Assembly (NCBI GenBank): GCA_002087915.1
Contig: LWDP01000022.1
Span: forward strand, 1 to 26,533
Direction of reading: 5' to 3'
Source of the DNA: Enterospora canceri
Taxonomy: Eukaryota > Microsporidia > Enterocytozoonidae
Length of the DNA: 26,533 nucleotides
The translations under genes and the position numbers were made by a program. Below, piece by piece: positions 1-6,752 of this stretch. The number at the start of each line of letters is the position of its first letter. Position 1 is the stretch's first letter. Below the pieces are notes generated by a model. That model was not told where the DNA came from, did not search any database, and saw only the letters and a program-made list of their open reading frames with translations.

Positions 1-200
1 TATCCACTGCAATCATGGTTGTAGCACCTGAACGCCATTCCATCTTTGTTGCGGGTGTATGGCTTGCATACCATGTCAACAGAGCACGTTGGACATGCAA
101 CCACTCGCTTCAACACTCCTCTAACTCTGAGGAACTCCACGAGACCCGCAACAGGCCCATTCATAACAGGTTCCAGCACATTCTGGTAGTAGCTAAACAT
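1..200 (-). CDS. Merlin/IS1016-type transposase, N-terminal fragment cut by window edge
   Basis: The first 66 codons of a gene that continues beyond the window. Residues 36-64 form a zinc ribbon (C36-x2-C39-x19-C59-x4-C64, with DGMAFRC before the third Cys). This is the layout found at the N-terminus of ISXO2/IS1016-like DDE transposases, called Merlin elements in eukaryotes and known from several microsporidia. The start was chosen because ATG at 200 is preceded by TTTTTACCCTT, the start-proximal signal of most genes here. The catalytic DDE region lies outside the window, so whether the element is intact cannot be judged. A transposase would cut and paste the element at its terminal repeats; a domesticated ISXO2-like protein is the alternative. 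The assignment rests on the zinc ribbon alone. Confidence 0.7.
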   Translation of the reverse strand, partial: MFSYYQNVLEPVMNGPVAGLVEFLRVRGVLKRVVACPTCSVDMVCKPYTRNKDGMAFRCYNHDCSG

Positions 201-211
201 AAGGGTAAAAA
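201..211 (-). promoter_or_regulatory. Start-proximal TTTTTACCC signal of the transposase gene
   Basis: On the minus strand the ATG at 200 is directly preceded by TTTTTACCCTT. The presence of the host-type signal suggests the transposase could be transcribed like a normal gene. Confidence 0.6.
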
Positions 212-255
212 CCTACTAAATATAAAGGGTGGATTTTTACCTTAAAATTTCTAAG

Positions 256-291
256 GTCCCTTTTTTTCCCCACGTGGGGAAAAAAAAGGAC
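256..291. repeat. 36-bp near-perfect palindrome centred on CACGTG
   Basis: Two 18-nt arms pair around the centre between 273 and 274 with one mismatch (260 against 287): GTC, C-run, seven T, four C, ACGT, four G, seven A, then GGAC. It begins 6 bp downstream of the stop of the gene at 298-837 and 55 bp upstream of the transposase start. It could form a strong hairpin or cruciform in either strand. Possible roles are a transposon end, a transcription terminator or a binding site for a CACGTG-recognising factor; the sequence alone does not decide. Confidence 0.75.
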
Positions 292-297
292 ATGATC

Positions 298-837
298 CTA
301 CTTTTTATAAATTTTCTCTCTCTCATCATCCAATAGTTTGATTTCTTTATTGTAGATCAGTATTTCATTCAGGAACAAGGCTATTCCTTCTTTCTTAGCG
401 TGAATAAAACCATAATAGAGCCTTTTGATATCCTTTTCACACATTAGTGATTTGAAACATGCTATTTCACATATCCTGCGTCTGAGTATTAAGAAGGATG
501 TGAATTCACATTTCTTTTTGAACTCTTTCCAATTACTTGTGTCATCCAATACCTGTTTATCCAAAAGGGCATCAAACTTCTCAATTAATTTCACCATATC
601 TTTTATGTTATTGATTTTCTTATCCAATTCAATTATCTCGCGCTCTTTCCGTACAAGCTCATTCGTAATACACATCTTTTCTCTAGTTATCTTGTTTTTC
701 TTTAGTCTTTGACGTGCTAAGCTTCTATATTTATATTTTAGTTCTAAATTAGTTAAACAGCGGTTGGTTCGGCATGGATTGGCCTGTTTAATTGGTGTAG
801 TATTGATAAAATAAACCAATAATTGAATAATAAACAT
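298..837 (-). CDS. Secreted coiled-coil family protein A (tandem array, most distal member)
   Basis: A 179-residue protein of unknown function. The start at 837 is supported by TTTACCCATA directly before the ATG. Residues 1-20 are a hydrophobic signal-peptide-like stretch (MFIIQLLVYF onwards). The remainder is Lys/Glu-rich and predicted by eye to be helical, with a coiled-coil-like segment at about 45-95 (LIEKFDALL box at 84-92) and another at the C-terminus. Size, signal peptide, the aromatic box and position match the other genes of the array, but the Pro-Glu-Phe box of its better-preserved relatives is not recognisable, so family membership is inferred. Its stop lies next to the palindrome. 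Confidence 0.8.
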   Translation of the reverse strand: MFIIQLLVYFINTTPIKQANPCRTNRCLTNLELKYKYRSLARQRLKKNKITREKMCITNELVRKEREIIELDKKINNIKDMVKLIEKFDALLDKQVLDDTSNWKEFKKKCEFTSFLILRRRICEIACFKSLMCEKDIKRLYYGFIHAKKEGIALFLNEILIYNKEIKLLDDEREKIYKK

Positions 838-900
838 TATGGGTAAATTTTTAGGTAAACTATTTCTGTTCTACAACATATACCTTAATAATTTATCATA

Positions 901-1540
901 TCAACCAGATATTTCATTTGGATTACTTGTAAAATATTTCACATTTGATTTTTCTTTGATTTTTGTGGTTATTTCACTATGATACTGTTTTAACTCCAAC
1001 AACCTTTCTTTTTTTGCCTTAATCAGATCCCCACAATCCAATATCTCCTCAATAACATCTGATAATTCTTGATTCATCAAATTGTTGTCTGTTGCACTTG
1101 CCTTGAATTCCATAGTGAATTTAAGCACCATTTTACAATTATATTTTGCTTTTATCATGTTTTTCAGTCCTTGTACAATTTGCATATGTAAATTATTCCA
1201 TTCTCTTAAGTACATTTTCATGGTTCCCTAAATCTTCTACCTCATTATCTACCATAATTTCCAGCTTATTTAACCTAACAAGCAGCTTCTCCAAGTCGTT
1301 TTCTCCCAACAACATATTATTTCTAGTTTGTAGACCCAATATGATTTCATATTTTCCCTGATATTCCATCCTTTTAAACACATCCAATTTTATCTTGTTG
1401 GCTATCTTGGCTCTTTTCAATGCATCATCTTCTTTAATCTGATTCTTTAACACTCGCATATGCTCGTCCAATTCATCTTCAATCATCTGTTGTAAATTTA
1501 TTACACTGGTGAATATCACAGTTATCAATAAAACAATCAT
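901..1540 (-). pseudogene. Secreted coiled-coil family member B, broken by a frameshift
   Basis: Two overlapping reading frames together make one gene of normal family size. Frame 1 starts at ATG 1540, which directly follows TATTTTACCC, and encodes a signal peptide (MIVLLITVIFTSVINL) and a charged helix; it ends at 1193. Frame 2 is open from a TAG at 1230-1228 down to a stop at 901. The span is 640 nt, i.e. 213 codons plus one base, so one extra base (or loss of two) between about 1193 and 1227 explains the break. Either it is a recent pseudogene, a sequencing or assembly error, or a rarely used frameshift site. The product would be about 212 residues, like its neighbours. No function is known. 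Confidence 0.7.
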
Positions 1541-1550
1541 GGGTAAAATA
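1541..1550 (-). promoter_or_regulatory. Start-proximal TATTTTACCC signal deciding the start of member B
   Basis: TATTTTACCC abuts ATG 1540 on the minus strand. It moves the start 14 codons downstream of the longest open frame (1582), puts the signal peptide at the very N-terminus and removes the overlap with the neighbouring MPE1 gene. Confidence 0.7.
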
Positions 1551-1556
1551 CATAAA

Positions 1557-2228
1557 CTATTCAATTTTATTCCATTTCTCATATTCTTTTACCTCATCCT
1601 GTTTTCTAGAACTCTCTTTAAGCCACATTATCGTCTTTCTGCACCTTGGACACCTTTCATTCCTTACTGCACATCCCTTACAGAAATAATGCTGACATGA
1701 TGACATCTCTGCCTCATTCAACAGCCCATTGCATTCTTCACACTTCAATCCATCTGGAATATTCTTATATTTTATCAAATTTTTCTGCTTTTTCCATTCT
1801 TGTATTCGTGGTTTCATTATTCTCAAATTCGCCTCACTTGCATTATTTTGCTGAATATTCTGTAAATTTGGACAGTGTTGGATGTAATGGCCCTTTTGGT
1901 TGCATTTGAAACACGTGTATGTCTCTGGTGGCACCCTACTGTACGAAATGAGCCTTTGTTTGAACTCCATATTATTCCTGTTGTTACTCATCCACAGTGG
2001 TATCTTTTCCACTATCAAATTAGCAAATCGGTCTATTTTGACGTATTCGTCTTCCAATTTCTCATCTGTCTCTGCATCGTAGAATACCAGGTCAAAGTCC
2101 TTGCTGTACATCCTTCTCTGGCTGATTATCTCATACTTCAGCTCCCAGAGACTCAATGATTCAGAATCAAAGAATATTTTGCTGTAGTTTTTGTATGATC
2201 TGAATCTGTAGTTTATTGAATAGGCCAT
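1557..2228 (-). CDS. MPE1: Mpe1/RBBP6-type mRNA 3'-end processing factor
   Basis: A 223-residue protein with the three domains of Mpe1/RBBP6 in order: a DWNN ubiquitin-like fold (about 1-80), a CCHC zinc knuckle (C106, C109, H114, C119; CFKCNQKGHYIQHCP) and a RING/U-box-like C3HC4 finger (C163, C166, C178, H180, C183, C186, C193, C196). In yeast this protein is a nuclear subunit of the cleavage and polyadenylation factor that helps the complex recognise the poly(A) signal. Yeast Mpe1 has about 440 residues, so this is a stripped-down form ending soon after the finger. The start is preceded by TTTTCCACCCCAAA. It lies inside the array of secreted proteins, 16 bp from member B and 22 bp from member C, without any functional link I can see. 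Confidence 0.92.
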   Translation of the reverse strand: MAYSINYRFRSYKNYSKIFFDSESLSLWELKYEIISQRRMYSKDFDLVFYDAETDEKLEDEYVKIDRFANLIVEKIPLWMSNNRNNMEFKQRLISYSRVPPETYTCFKCNQKGHYIQHCPNLQNIQQNNASEANLRIMKPRIQEWKKQKNLIKYKNIPDGLKCEECNGLLNEAEMSSCQHYFCKGCAVRNERCPRCRKTIMWLKESSRKQDEVKEYEKWNKIE

Positions 2229-2250
2229 TTTGGGGTGGAAAATAACCAGG

Positions 2251-2865
2251 TCATTTATTCTTCATTTTTATGATTTCAATCTTAAATTTGTCAATATCAC
2301 TAACAATTTTACGCCTTGCTTTCATCAGAACACGTACTTTACTCTCCTTTTGCTGTATCTTTAGTTTGTTGTCATGTTTTTTCTGCTGTATTTCTCTTAA
2401 CATTTCCCTTATCTCATTCAAAGTCTCATTCTTAGTCTGATTATACCTATTCAGTATCACAGTTAAATCCATTTCATCCTTAATAAACCTATATTCAGGT
2501 AAAAGTGTTAATACAAAGGTTGTTATGTCATAATCATTCAACAATCCGATATTATTTTCACCATTATTCTGCATTTCAATCACATCAGATAATACTCTGC
2601 CAAATGCGTCTATCACAAAGACCAGACTATTGAAATTGTCTTTTTTAGATTCCAAACCTCTTATTTCCGCCCTTGTGTTCTTAATTATTTCATTATTTCT
2701 TCTTATTTTTTGAGTTATTGATTTTTTCATTTTCTTGAAATCCTCTAGAAGATCATTCATCTCATTTACTGAACTTCCAGCATCTGATACTCCTTTAACC
2801 TGAGTGAAATCAGATCCAGCTATTTTATTCAGCATCATTACAATACAGCTAATCATGAACATCAT
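2251..2865 (-). CDS. Secreted coiled-coil family protein C
   Basis: A 204-residue protein of unknown function. ATG 2865 follows TTGCACCCCAA. Residues 1-17 form a signal-peptide-like segment (MMFMISCIVMMLNKIAG). A charged helix or coiled coil covers about 35-80, followed by the family core: VIDAFGRVL (84-92), NNGENN (100-105), LLPEYRFI (121-128), then a second long Lys/Glu-rich coiled coil to the C-terminus. It is most similar by eye to the gene at 4258-4899, with the same FGxVL, NGE and PE-aromatic boxes at the same spacing, which points to duplication. It is separated from the next gene by only 15 bp. Secretion is inferred from the N-terminus; no cysteine framework or enzyme motif is seen. 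Confidence 0.85.
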   Translation of the reverse strand: MMFMISCIVMMLNKIAGSDFTQVKGVSDAGSSVNEMNDLLEDFKKMKKSITQKIRRNNEIIKNTRAEIRGLESKKDNFNSLVFVIDAFGRVLSDVIEMQNNGENNIGLLNDYDITTFVLTLLPEYRFIKDEMDLTVILNRYNQTKNETLNEIREMLREIQQKKHDNKLKIQQKESKVRVLMKARRKIVSDIDKFKIEIIKMKNK

Positions 2866-2880
2866 TTGGGGTGCAATAAT

Positions 2881-3513
2881 TTACTGATGGCTTCCAAGTT
2901 CTTCACGTATCCTTTTTTCTGTCTTTTGAAAGTACTTGAGTTCATCTTTTAACCTACTGGTTTTACTTACATTACGAAACAGTTTGTCCTTGTACTCTTC
3001 CAGTTGCTTACCCATTTCATCATATTTACTTTCTAACATCAATTTTTCTTCTTTGATTCTAGTAAAATCCCTGTTCAATACACAATGAAAGTGAGCTTCC
3101 ACTGACAACAAATTATCGTGATTAAATACACATTCAAATCCAGGTATCTTCTCAATTATTTTCTTGGTTTCCACGTATGCATTATTTAAAATGGTTGTAC
3201 ACAATTCTGTGTTTTCTATTGCAATCAATGACTGCAATAACACTTTCATTAGGTTAAGTTTATCTACCCATACTTTATATCCTTCCATTTTCTCTTTCAA
3301 CAAATCGCTGGACTCTTGTAACACAAACGCCTCTTGAACTATTTTTCCATGGGTTTCTTGTAGGGTGCTTAATTCAACATTTGTTGTTTCCTGTTTCTTT
3401 GTTAGATTTTTAAGTTCAATTGTTTTTCGAAAGATGTAGTTTCTGTTAGCATTCTTATATAGATGACTGTTTCCAGTTGCACATCCAATCGTTGATATCA
3501 GGTTCAATAACAT
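2881..3513 (-). CDS. Secreted coiled-coil family protein D
   Basis: A 210-residue protein of unknown function. The ATG at 3513 directly follows TTATTACCCCC. A short N-terminal signal-peptide-like segment (MLLNLISTIGCATG) is followed by a long coiled coil (about 28-80), a hydrophobic helix (LMKVLLQSLIAIE, 88-100) and the family box KIPGFECVF (122-130, Gly replacing Glu of PEF). A second coiled coil with heptad-like Leu spacing runs from about 150 to the end. The family position of the PGF box (124-126) matches members C and F within two residues. All features point to a secreted or endomembrane-lumen helical protein. Confidence 0.83.
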   Translation of the reverse strand: MLLNLISTIGCATGNSHLYKNANRNYIFRKTIELKNLTKKQETTNVELSTLQETHGKIVQEAFVLQESSDLLKEKMEGYKVWVDKLNLMKVLLQSLIAIENTELCTTILNNAYVETKKIIEKIPGFECVFNHDNLLSVEAHFHCVLNRDFTRIKEEKLMLESKYDEMGKQLEEYKDKLFRNVSKTSRLKDELKYFQKTEKRIREELGSHQ

Positions 3514-3623
3514 GGGGGTAATAAAACATAATAATTTATAGCTGAGTTTAATTGATTTATCAATATGTTTGATTAGTGTTATTCCAATTTGGGTTCATCT
3601 AGTAATTCATTTCGTTCCTTCTT

Positions 3624-4231
3624 CTATTTATCTGTCGATGGAGATTCGTTACTCTTTATATCATAAAAACAATCCATCTCTTCCTTTTTCCTCCTCAACA
3701 AGATGAGTTCATTACTTCTCTGTTCCAACAACATTTCTAGATACTTTATATCAGCTTCAATCTCGTTCATTTTCCTACTTCTAACCTGATTATAGAAATC
3801 CAACTCTTTCTGTAAATCACCTGTTACAAACATACCTTCAAAGCCTGGTGTATTACTCAGCACATTTCTTATTATTAAATAACGCAATACAGTGCTATTA
3901 GTTGTTCCAGCAATTATATCTTTTATAACACCATCAAATATGCTAATGAAGAATAACAGAGATGAGTGGTTGTAAATGTCTGCTGTGAGTATATTAATGA
4001 GGTATTCTGTATATGATATAGTACTTTTGAGTATTTTGTGAGCATAAAACCCATCTTTCTTAATAGTGATTGCATTATTAAGTTCTTTATCCAGTTTTAT
4101 GATTTCATTTGATATTCGTGCACATTCAAACTCCCTGCATTGCCTTATATTATCAACTAAAGTATTGCTTATAATATTGTACGGACTTCCTAAAGCAGTA
4201 CAGGATATGAAATATTTAATAAAAGAAACAT
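3624..4231 (-). pseudogene. Secreted coiled-coil family member E, frameshifted in its signal peptide
   Basis: ATG 4231 follows GTATTACCCT, but its frame stops after 13 codons at 4192. A second frame, open across this region and continuing without interruption to the stop at 3624, carries the family core: FISIFDGVI, then NTPGFEGMF and a C-terminal coiled coil of Glu/Arg/Lys-rich heptads. The span of 608 nt equals 203 codons minus one base, the usual family size, so loss of one base within about 4190-4228 accounts for the break. The T-rich tract coding the signal peptide is the likely site. No ATG precedes the long frame. Pseudogene, slippage-prone site or sequencing error are all possible. A downstream start inside the long frame would yield a protein lacking the signal peptide. 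Confidence 0.72.
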
Positions 4232-4241
4232 AGGGTAATAC
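4232..4241 (-). promoter_or_regulatory. Start-proximal TATTACCCT signal marking the original start of member E
   Basis: The minus strand reads TATTACCCT before ATG 4231. This is the only ATG with the signal near the long frame, and it is in the wrong frame, which is the main argument for a frameshift. Confidence 0.6.
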
Positions 4242-4257
4242 AAATATGATTATAAAT

Positions 4258-4899
4258 TTATTGCACCAGTTTCTTTTCTAAGCTTTTCTTATAGAAAATC
4301 TTGTTCCTTAGTTTCTTAATATCATGAATTAGTTGATTCAAATACTCATTTTGTGTGTTCGCTTCTTTTTTCAATACCATCATTTCATTGTTAACTTGGG
4401 TCAGTCTTGTTGATAGCATCATTATGTACACGTTGATACAATGTATTTTGGCATATTTGATCTTTTCAAATTCATCCAATGTTTGATCGTATTCTTTTTG
4501 GTAGAATATTGTCATAAATTCAGGTATCTTCATTATCACTTTTCTTATCTCTAAATAATGTACCAGTATATCACCTATATCCTCACCATTCTTTTTCAAT
4601 ACAACTACTGCTTTCAGTACTTCTCCAAACAGCTGTATCACGTAAATCAGTTTTTCATGATTATCTTTTTCCTTCTTTATGCAAGTATGTAATTCCGTTA
4701 AATTTGCTATTTTGATAATCATGCTGTTTATGTTCTTTGCAGCAACCTTCCTATTCGCATCTAACACAACTTTTTCCGCATTAAGTGCCTCTAACTCATC
4801 ACGGTTTCTCTTTAGTGCTGCACTTTTAAGACATTCCTGTTCCATTTTGGTGTCACCTGTACAATTCACTATAAGTAATGTTGATAATAAATTATACAT
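4258..4899 (-). CDS. Secreted coiled-coil family protein F
   Basis: A 213-residue protein of unknown function. ATG 4899 directly follows TTATAACCC. The N-terminal 14 residues (MYNLLSTLLIVNCT) look like a signal peptide. A coiled coil spans about 20-80, then the family core: VIQLFGEVLKAVV (87-99), NGEDIGDIL (104-112), KIPEFMTIF (124-132) and a Tyr/Leu/Phe pattern (YDQTLDEFEKI). A second coiled coil follows (about 160-210). It is the clearest representative of the family core together with C and G. There are no recognisable enzyme motifs. Confidence 0.86.
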   Translation of the reverse strand: MYNLLSTLLIVNCTGDTKMEQECLKSAALKRNRDELEALNAEKVVLDANRKVAAKNINSMIIKIANLTELHTCIKKEKDNHEKLIYVIQLFGEVLKAVVVLKKNGEDIGDILVHYLEIRKVIMKIPEFMTIFYQKEYDQTLDEFEKIKYAKIHCINVYIMMLSTRLTQVNNEMMVLKKEANTQNEYLNQLIHDIKKLRNKIFYKKSLEKKLVQ

Positions 4900-4946
4900 G
4901 GGTTATAAAATAATTTATCTGTTACCTATTGATATTGCAACTGTAT

Positions 4947-5570
4947 TTACTGTTTACATCTAAACAGATTTTCAAGTTTCTTTCTTCGACGTAACAAGTT
5001 AATGCCGATGGTCTTGTTTCTCCTTATTTTTATTGCTAGTGATGTGTTATTGCTGTTTAATCTGTCACCAACCAACCTAATGAAATCTATTTTCTGCTCT
5101 ACTGTTACACTTAAGTCTTCTTTGATCTGTTCAATCCTTCTAACTACATCTTCTCGCACATTGTTAAATTGCAACAATATTCCATTATAATTATCACTAT
5201 CAAATATTCTAGTAAATTCTGGTATTATTTGAATAATCTGTGCCTGCATGTTGAATTTTTCTATTAATTTCTTACTGATATTTGCATTATTGTATTCCTT
5301 GAGACACAATATAGATAATGTTTTCTCAAACGCCGATATCATCTGAATCAGTGCATTGTAATTCTCTTTCTCTACTTTAAACTTGCCTATTCTCCTATTT
5401 GTTTTAACAATCAGATTTGCGTCATTATCTATTAATTGCCTTAATTCTTTTATTTTCATTGCATTTTCTCTTTTCTCTTTTTCCAACTCTGTTATTTTCG
5501 TATTATGAAACTCATACAAGCTAACACCAGTACCTGTAGAACAATACAAGCAACTCATCATCATTAACAT
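4947..5570 (-). CDS. Secreted coiled-coil family protein G
   Basis: A 207-residue protein of unknown function. ATG 5570 was chosen because TATTTACCCTT stands directly before it; the open frame extends a few codons further without a usable ATG. Residues 1-15 (MLMMMSCLYCSTGTG) form a short, Met-rich signal-like segment. The coiled coil at about 22-75 is followed by the family core MISAFEKTL (77-85), IIPEFTRIF (115-123) and the pattern YNGILLQFNNVRED. The C-terminus is a basic helix ending in cysteine and lysine. The architecture and spacing match genes C and F. Confidence 0.85.
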   Translation of the reverse strand: MLMMMSCLYCSTGTGVSLYEFHNTKITELEKEKRENAMKIKELRQLIDNDANLIVKTNRRIGKFKVEKENYNALIQMISAFEKTLSILCLKEYNNANISKKLIEKFNMQAQIIQIIPEFTRIFDSDNYNGILLQFNNVREDVVRRIEQIKEDLSVTVEQKIDFIRLVGDRLNSNNTSLAIKIRRNKTIGINLLRRRKKLENLFRCKQ

Positions 5571-5579
5571 AAGGGTAAA
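5571..5579 (-). promoter_or_regulatory. Start-proximal TTTACCC signal of member G
   Basis: TTTACCCTT lies immediately before ATG 5570 on the minus strand and decides the start. Confidence 0.65.
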
Positions 5580-5604
5580 TATCAATAAAATAATTTATTT
5601 CCTA

Positions 5605-6084
5605 TCATTTCTCACCTAAAGCCAATGCTATTTCAGACTGATTGAACCGTATTGCTGTTCTGGATCTTATTATAAACTCCTCTACTTGACACATAAAGAC
5701 CTTGATTTTCTTATAGACTTCCTTCTTATTCTTATTGAATATTGAAATATTCATTAGCATACTTTTTGTCTTACACATTTCCTTCAATTCTGGTAGCATC
5801 TTTAGTACATTGATATAGTCTAAATATTGTCTTTCTCTCATCAATGGACGTTTCCTTGCATTTGATTCGTTCACAAACCAATCAAAATCACTCACCAAAT
5901 TAGATAAACACGCAAGGTTCCTTGCATGGACCAATGCTGCATTTAGTTCAGACTGGTAGACCAAGGTCATTGCATTTAGTTCAACCACACGTTTATTATT
6001 CCAACTTCTCATCATTCTCTCATGTCCATAAACCGTTCTAGCACACCAACACATTTCAACCACCATTAAAACAGTTAATATCAT
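5605..6084 (-). CDS. Secreted coiled-coil family protein H (short, divergent)
   Basis: A 159-residue protein of unknown function. The open frame runs further upstream, but ATG 6084 is preceded by AATTTACCCTAAA, gives an N-terminal hydrophobic segment (MILTVLMVVEMCWCA) and removes an overlap with the gene that stops at 6101. The mature part has a charged helix, then VSDFDWFV and KMLPELKEM (95-103), which corresponds to the PEF box of its neighbours, and a C-terminal helical stretch. It lacks about 45 residues relative to the array average, mainly the first coiled coil and the C-terminal end. Membership is likely but less sure than for C, D, F and G. Confidence 0.78.
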   Translation of the reverse strand: MILTVLMVVEMCWCARTVYGHERMMRSWNNKRVVELNAMTLVYQSELNAALVHARNLACLSNLVSDFDWFVNESNARKRPLMRERQYLDYINVLKMLPELKEMCKTKSMLMNISIFNKNKKEVYKKIKVFMCQVEEFIIRSRTAIRFNQSEIALALGEK

Positions 6085-6097
6085 TTTAGGGTAAATT
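6085..6097 (-). promoter_or_regulatory. Start-proximal TTTACCC signal of member H
   Basis: AATTTACCCTAAA precedes ATG 6084 on the minus strand and fixes the start 16 codons inside the longest open frame. Confidence 0.6.
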
Positions 6098-6100
6098 TTA

Positions 6101-6694
6101 TTACACCGATAAATCACTCGTATCAATTCCACTGCTTATTTCATCAATATTAATTGATACCTTGCTATTCTTCTTCACTTCTCTAGTTATACTACTGAAT
6201 ACTATTATTCCCATCACCATCTTATCAATATCAACTACATCATTCATAAATGATACCACTGGTGTCAACTCACTTTTTTCGTATTCATCAAAGAATGGCT
6301 TTCCCAATATAATCCATAGTTCCCATAGGACTAATGTGTTGTATGCGACGTAGGCTATTCCATACTTCTGGAATAACACAATGAAACAGAATATCACTAT
6401 TGATACTTCCATAGTTAATATTCCATCTGATTCACTCATCATGAACAGTAATACGTGTGATAGTATTATACTGGATAGTATTGAATGAACATACTTGATC
6501 ACACTATTAATATGATTATTGATGTACAGAATTATGGTAGTAGAAATCAGTGACAATATGACTGCTATTTTGATAGGTGTAACGTACTCTATGGTGTAAT
6601 AGAATATGCTAAATATGCTGTACAGTAACAGATCATCAGAATAGATCAGTACTGCAATTAGGGTGATTATGACTAATTGGATGTAAATCAGCAT
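6101..6694 (-). CDS. Multi-pass membrane protein, unknown function
   Basis: A 197-residue protein from the first ATG (6694); the frame is open three codons further without an ATG. It has about six hydrophobic segments: residues 2-18, 24-40, 43-60, 70-87, 97-112 and 115-130. A hydrophilic C-terminal tail of about 60 residues ends in a Ser/Asp-rich stretch (SSGIDTSDLSV). No family signature was recognised. No clear C-rich signal precedes this ATG, unlike its neighbours, so the start is less certain. It lies 16 bp upstream of the array of secreted proteins on the same strand. Location in an endomembrane or plasma membrane is all that can be inferred. Confidence 0.72.
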   Translation of the reverse strand: MLIYIQLVIITLIAVLIYSDDLLLYSIFSIFYYTIEYVTPIKIAVILSLISTTIILYINNHINSVIKYVHSILSSIILSHVLLFMMSESDGILTMEVSIVIFCFIVLFQKYGIAYVAYNTLVLWELWIILGKPFFDEYEKSELTPVVSFMNDVVDIDKMVMGIIVFSSITREVKKNSKVSINIDEISSGIDTSDLSV

Positions 6695-6752
6695 TATAAA
6701 CAATCAACACTGGTTTATTGACTATTTTGGTCATATTTCAATATCACCCCAT

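Noticed and set aside
15..245. 76-codon plus-strand open frame
   Set aside because: It lies opposite the transposase fragment, whose zinc ribbon and start signal are on the minus strand.
1557..1582. Overlap of member B with MPE1
   Set aside because: It depends on a longer start at 1582; the start signal places the real start at 1540, so the genes do not overlap.
5571..6132. Longer N-termini for members G and H
   Set aside because: They need non-ATG starts or would put the signal peptide inside the protein; TTTACCC adjoins the downstream ATGs.
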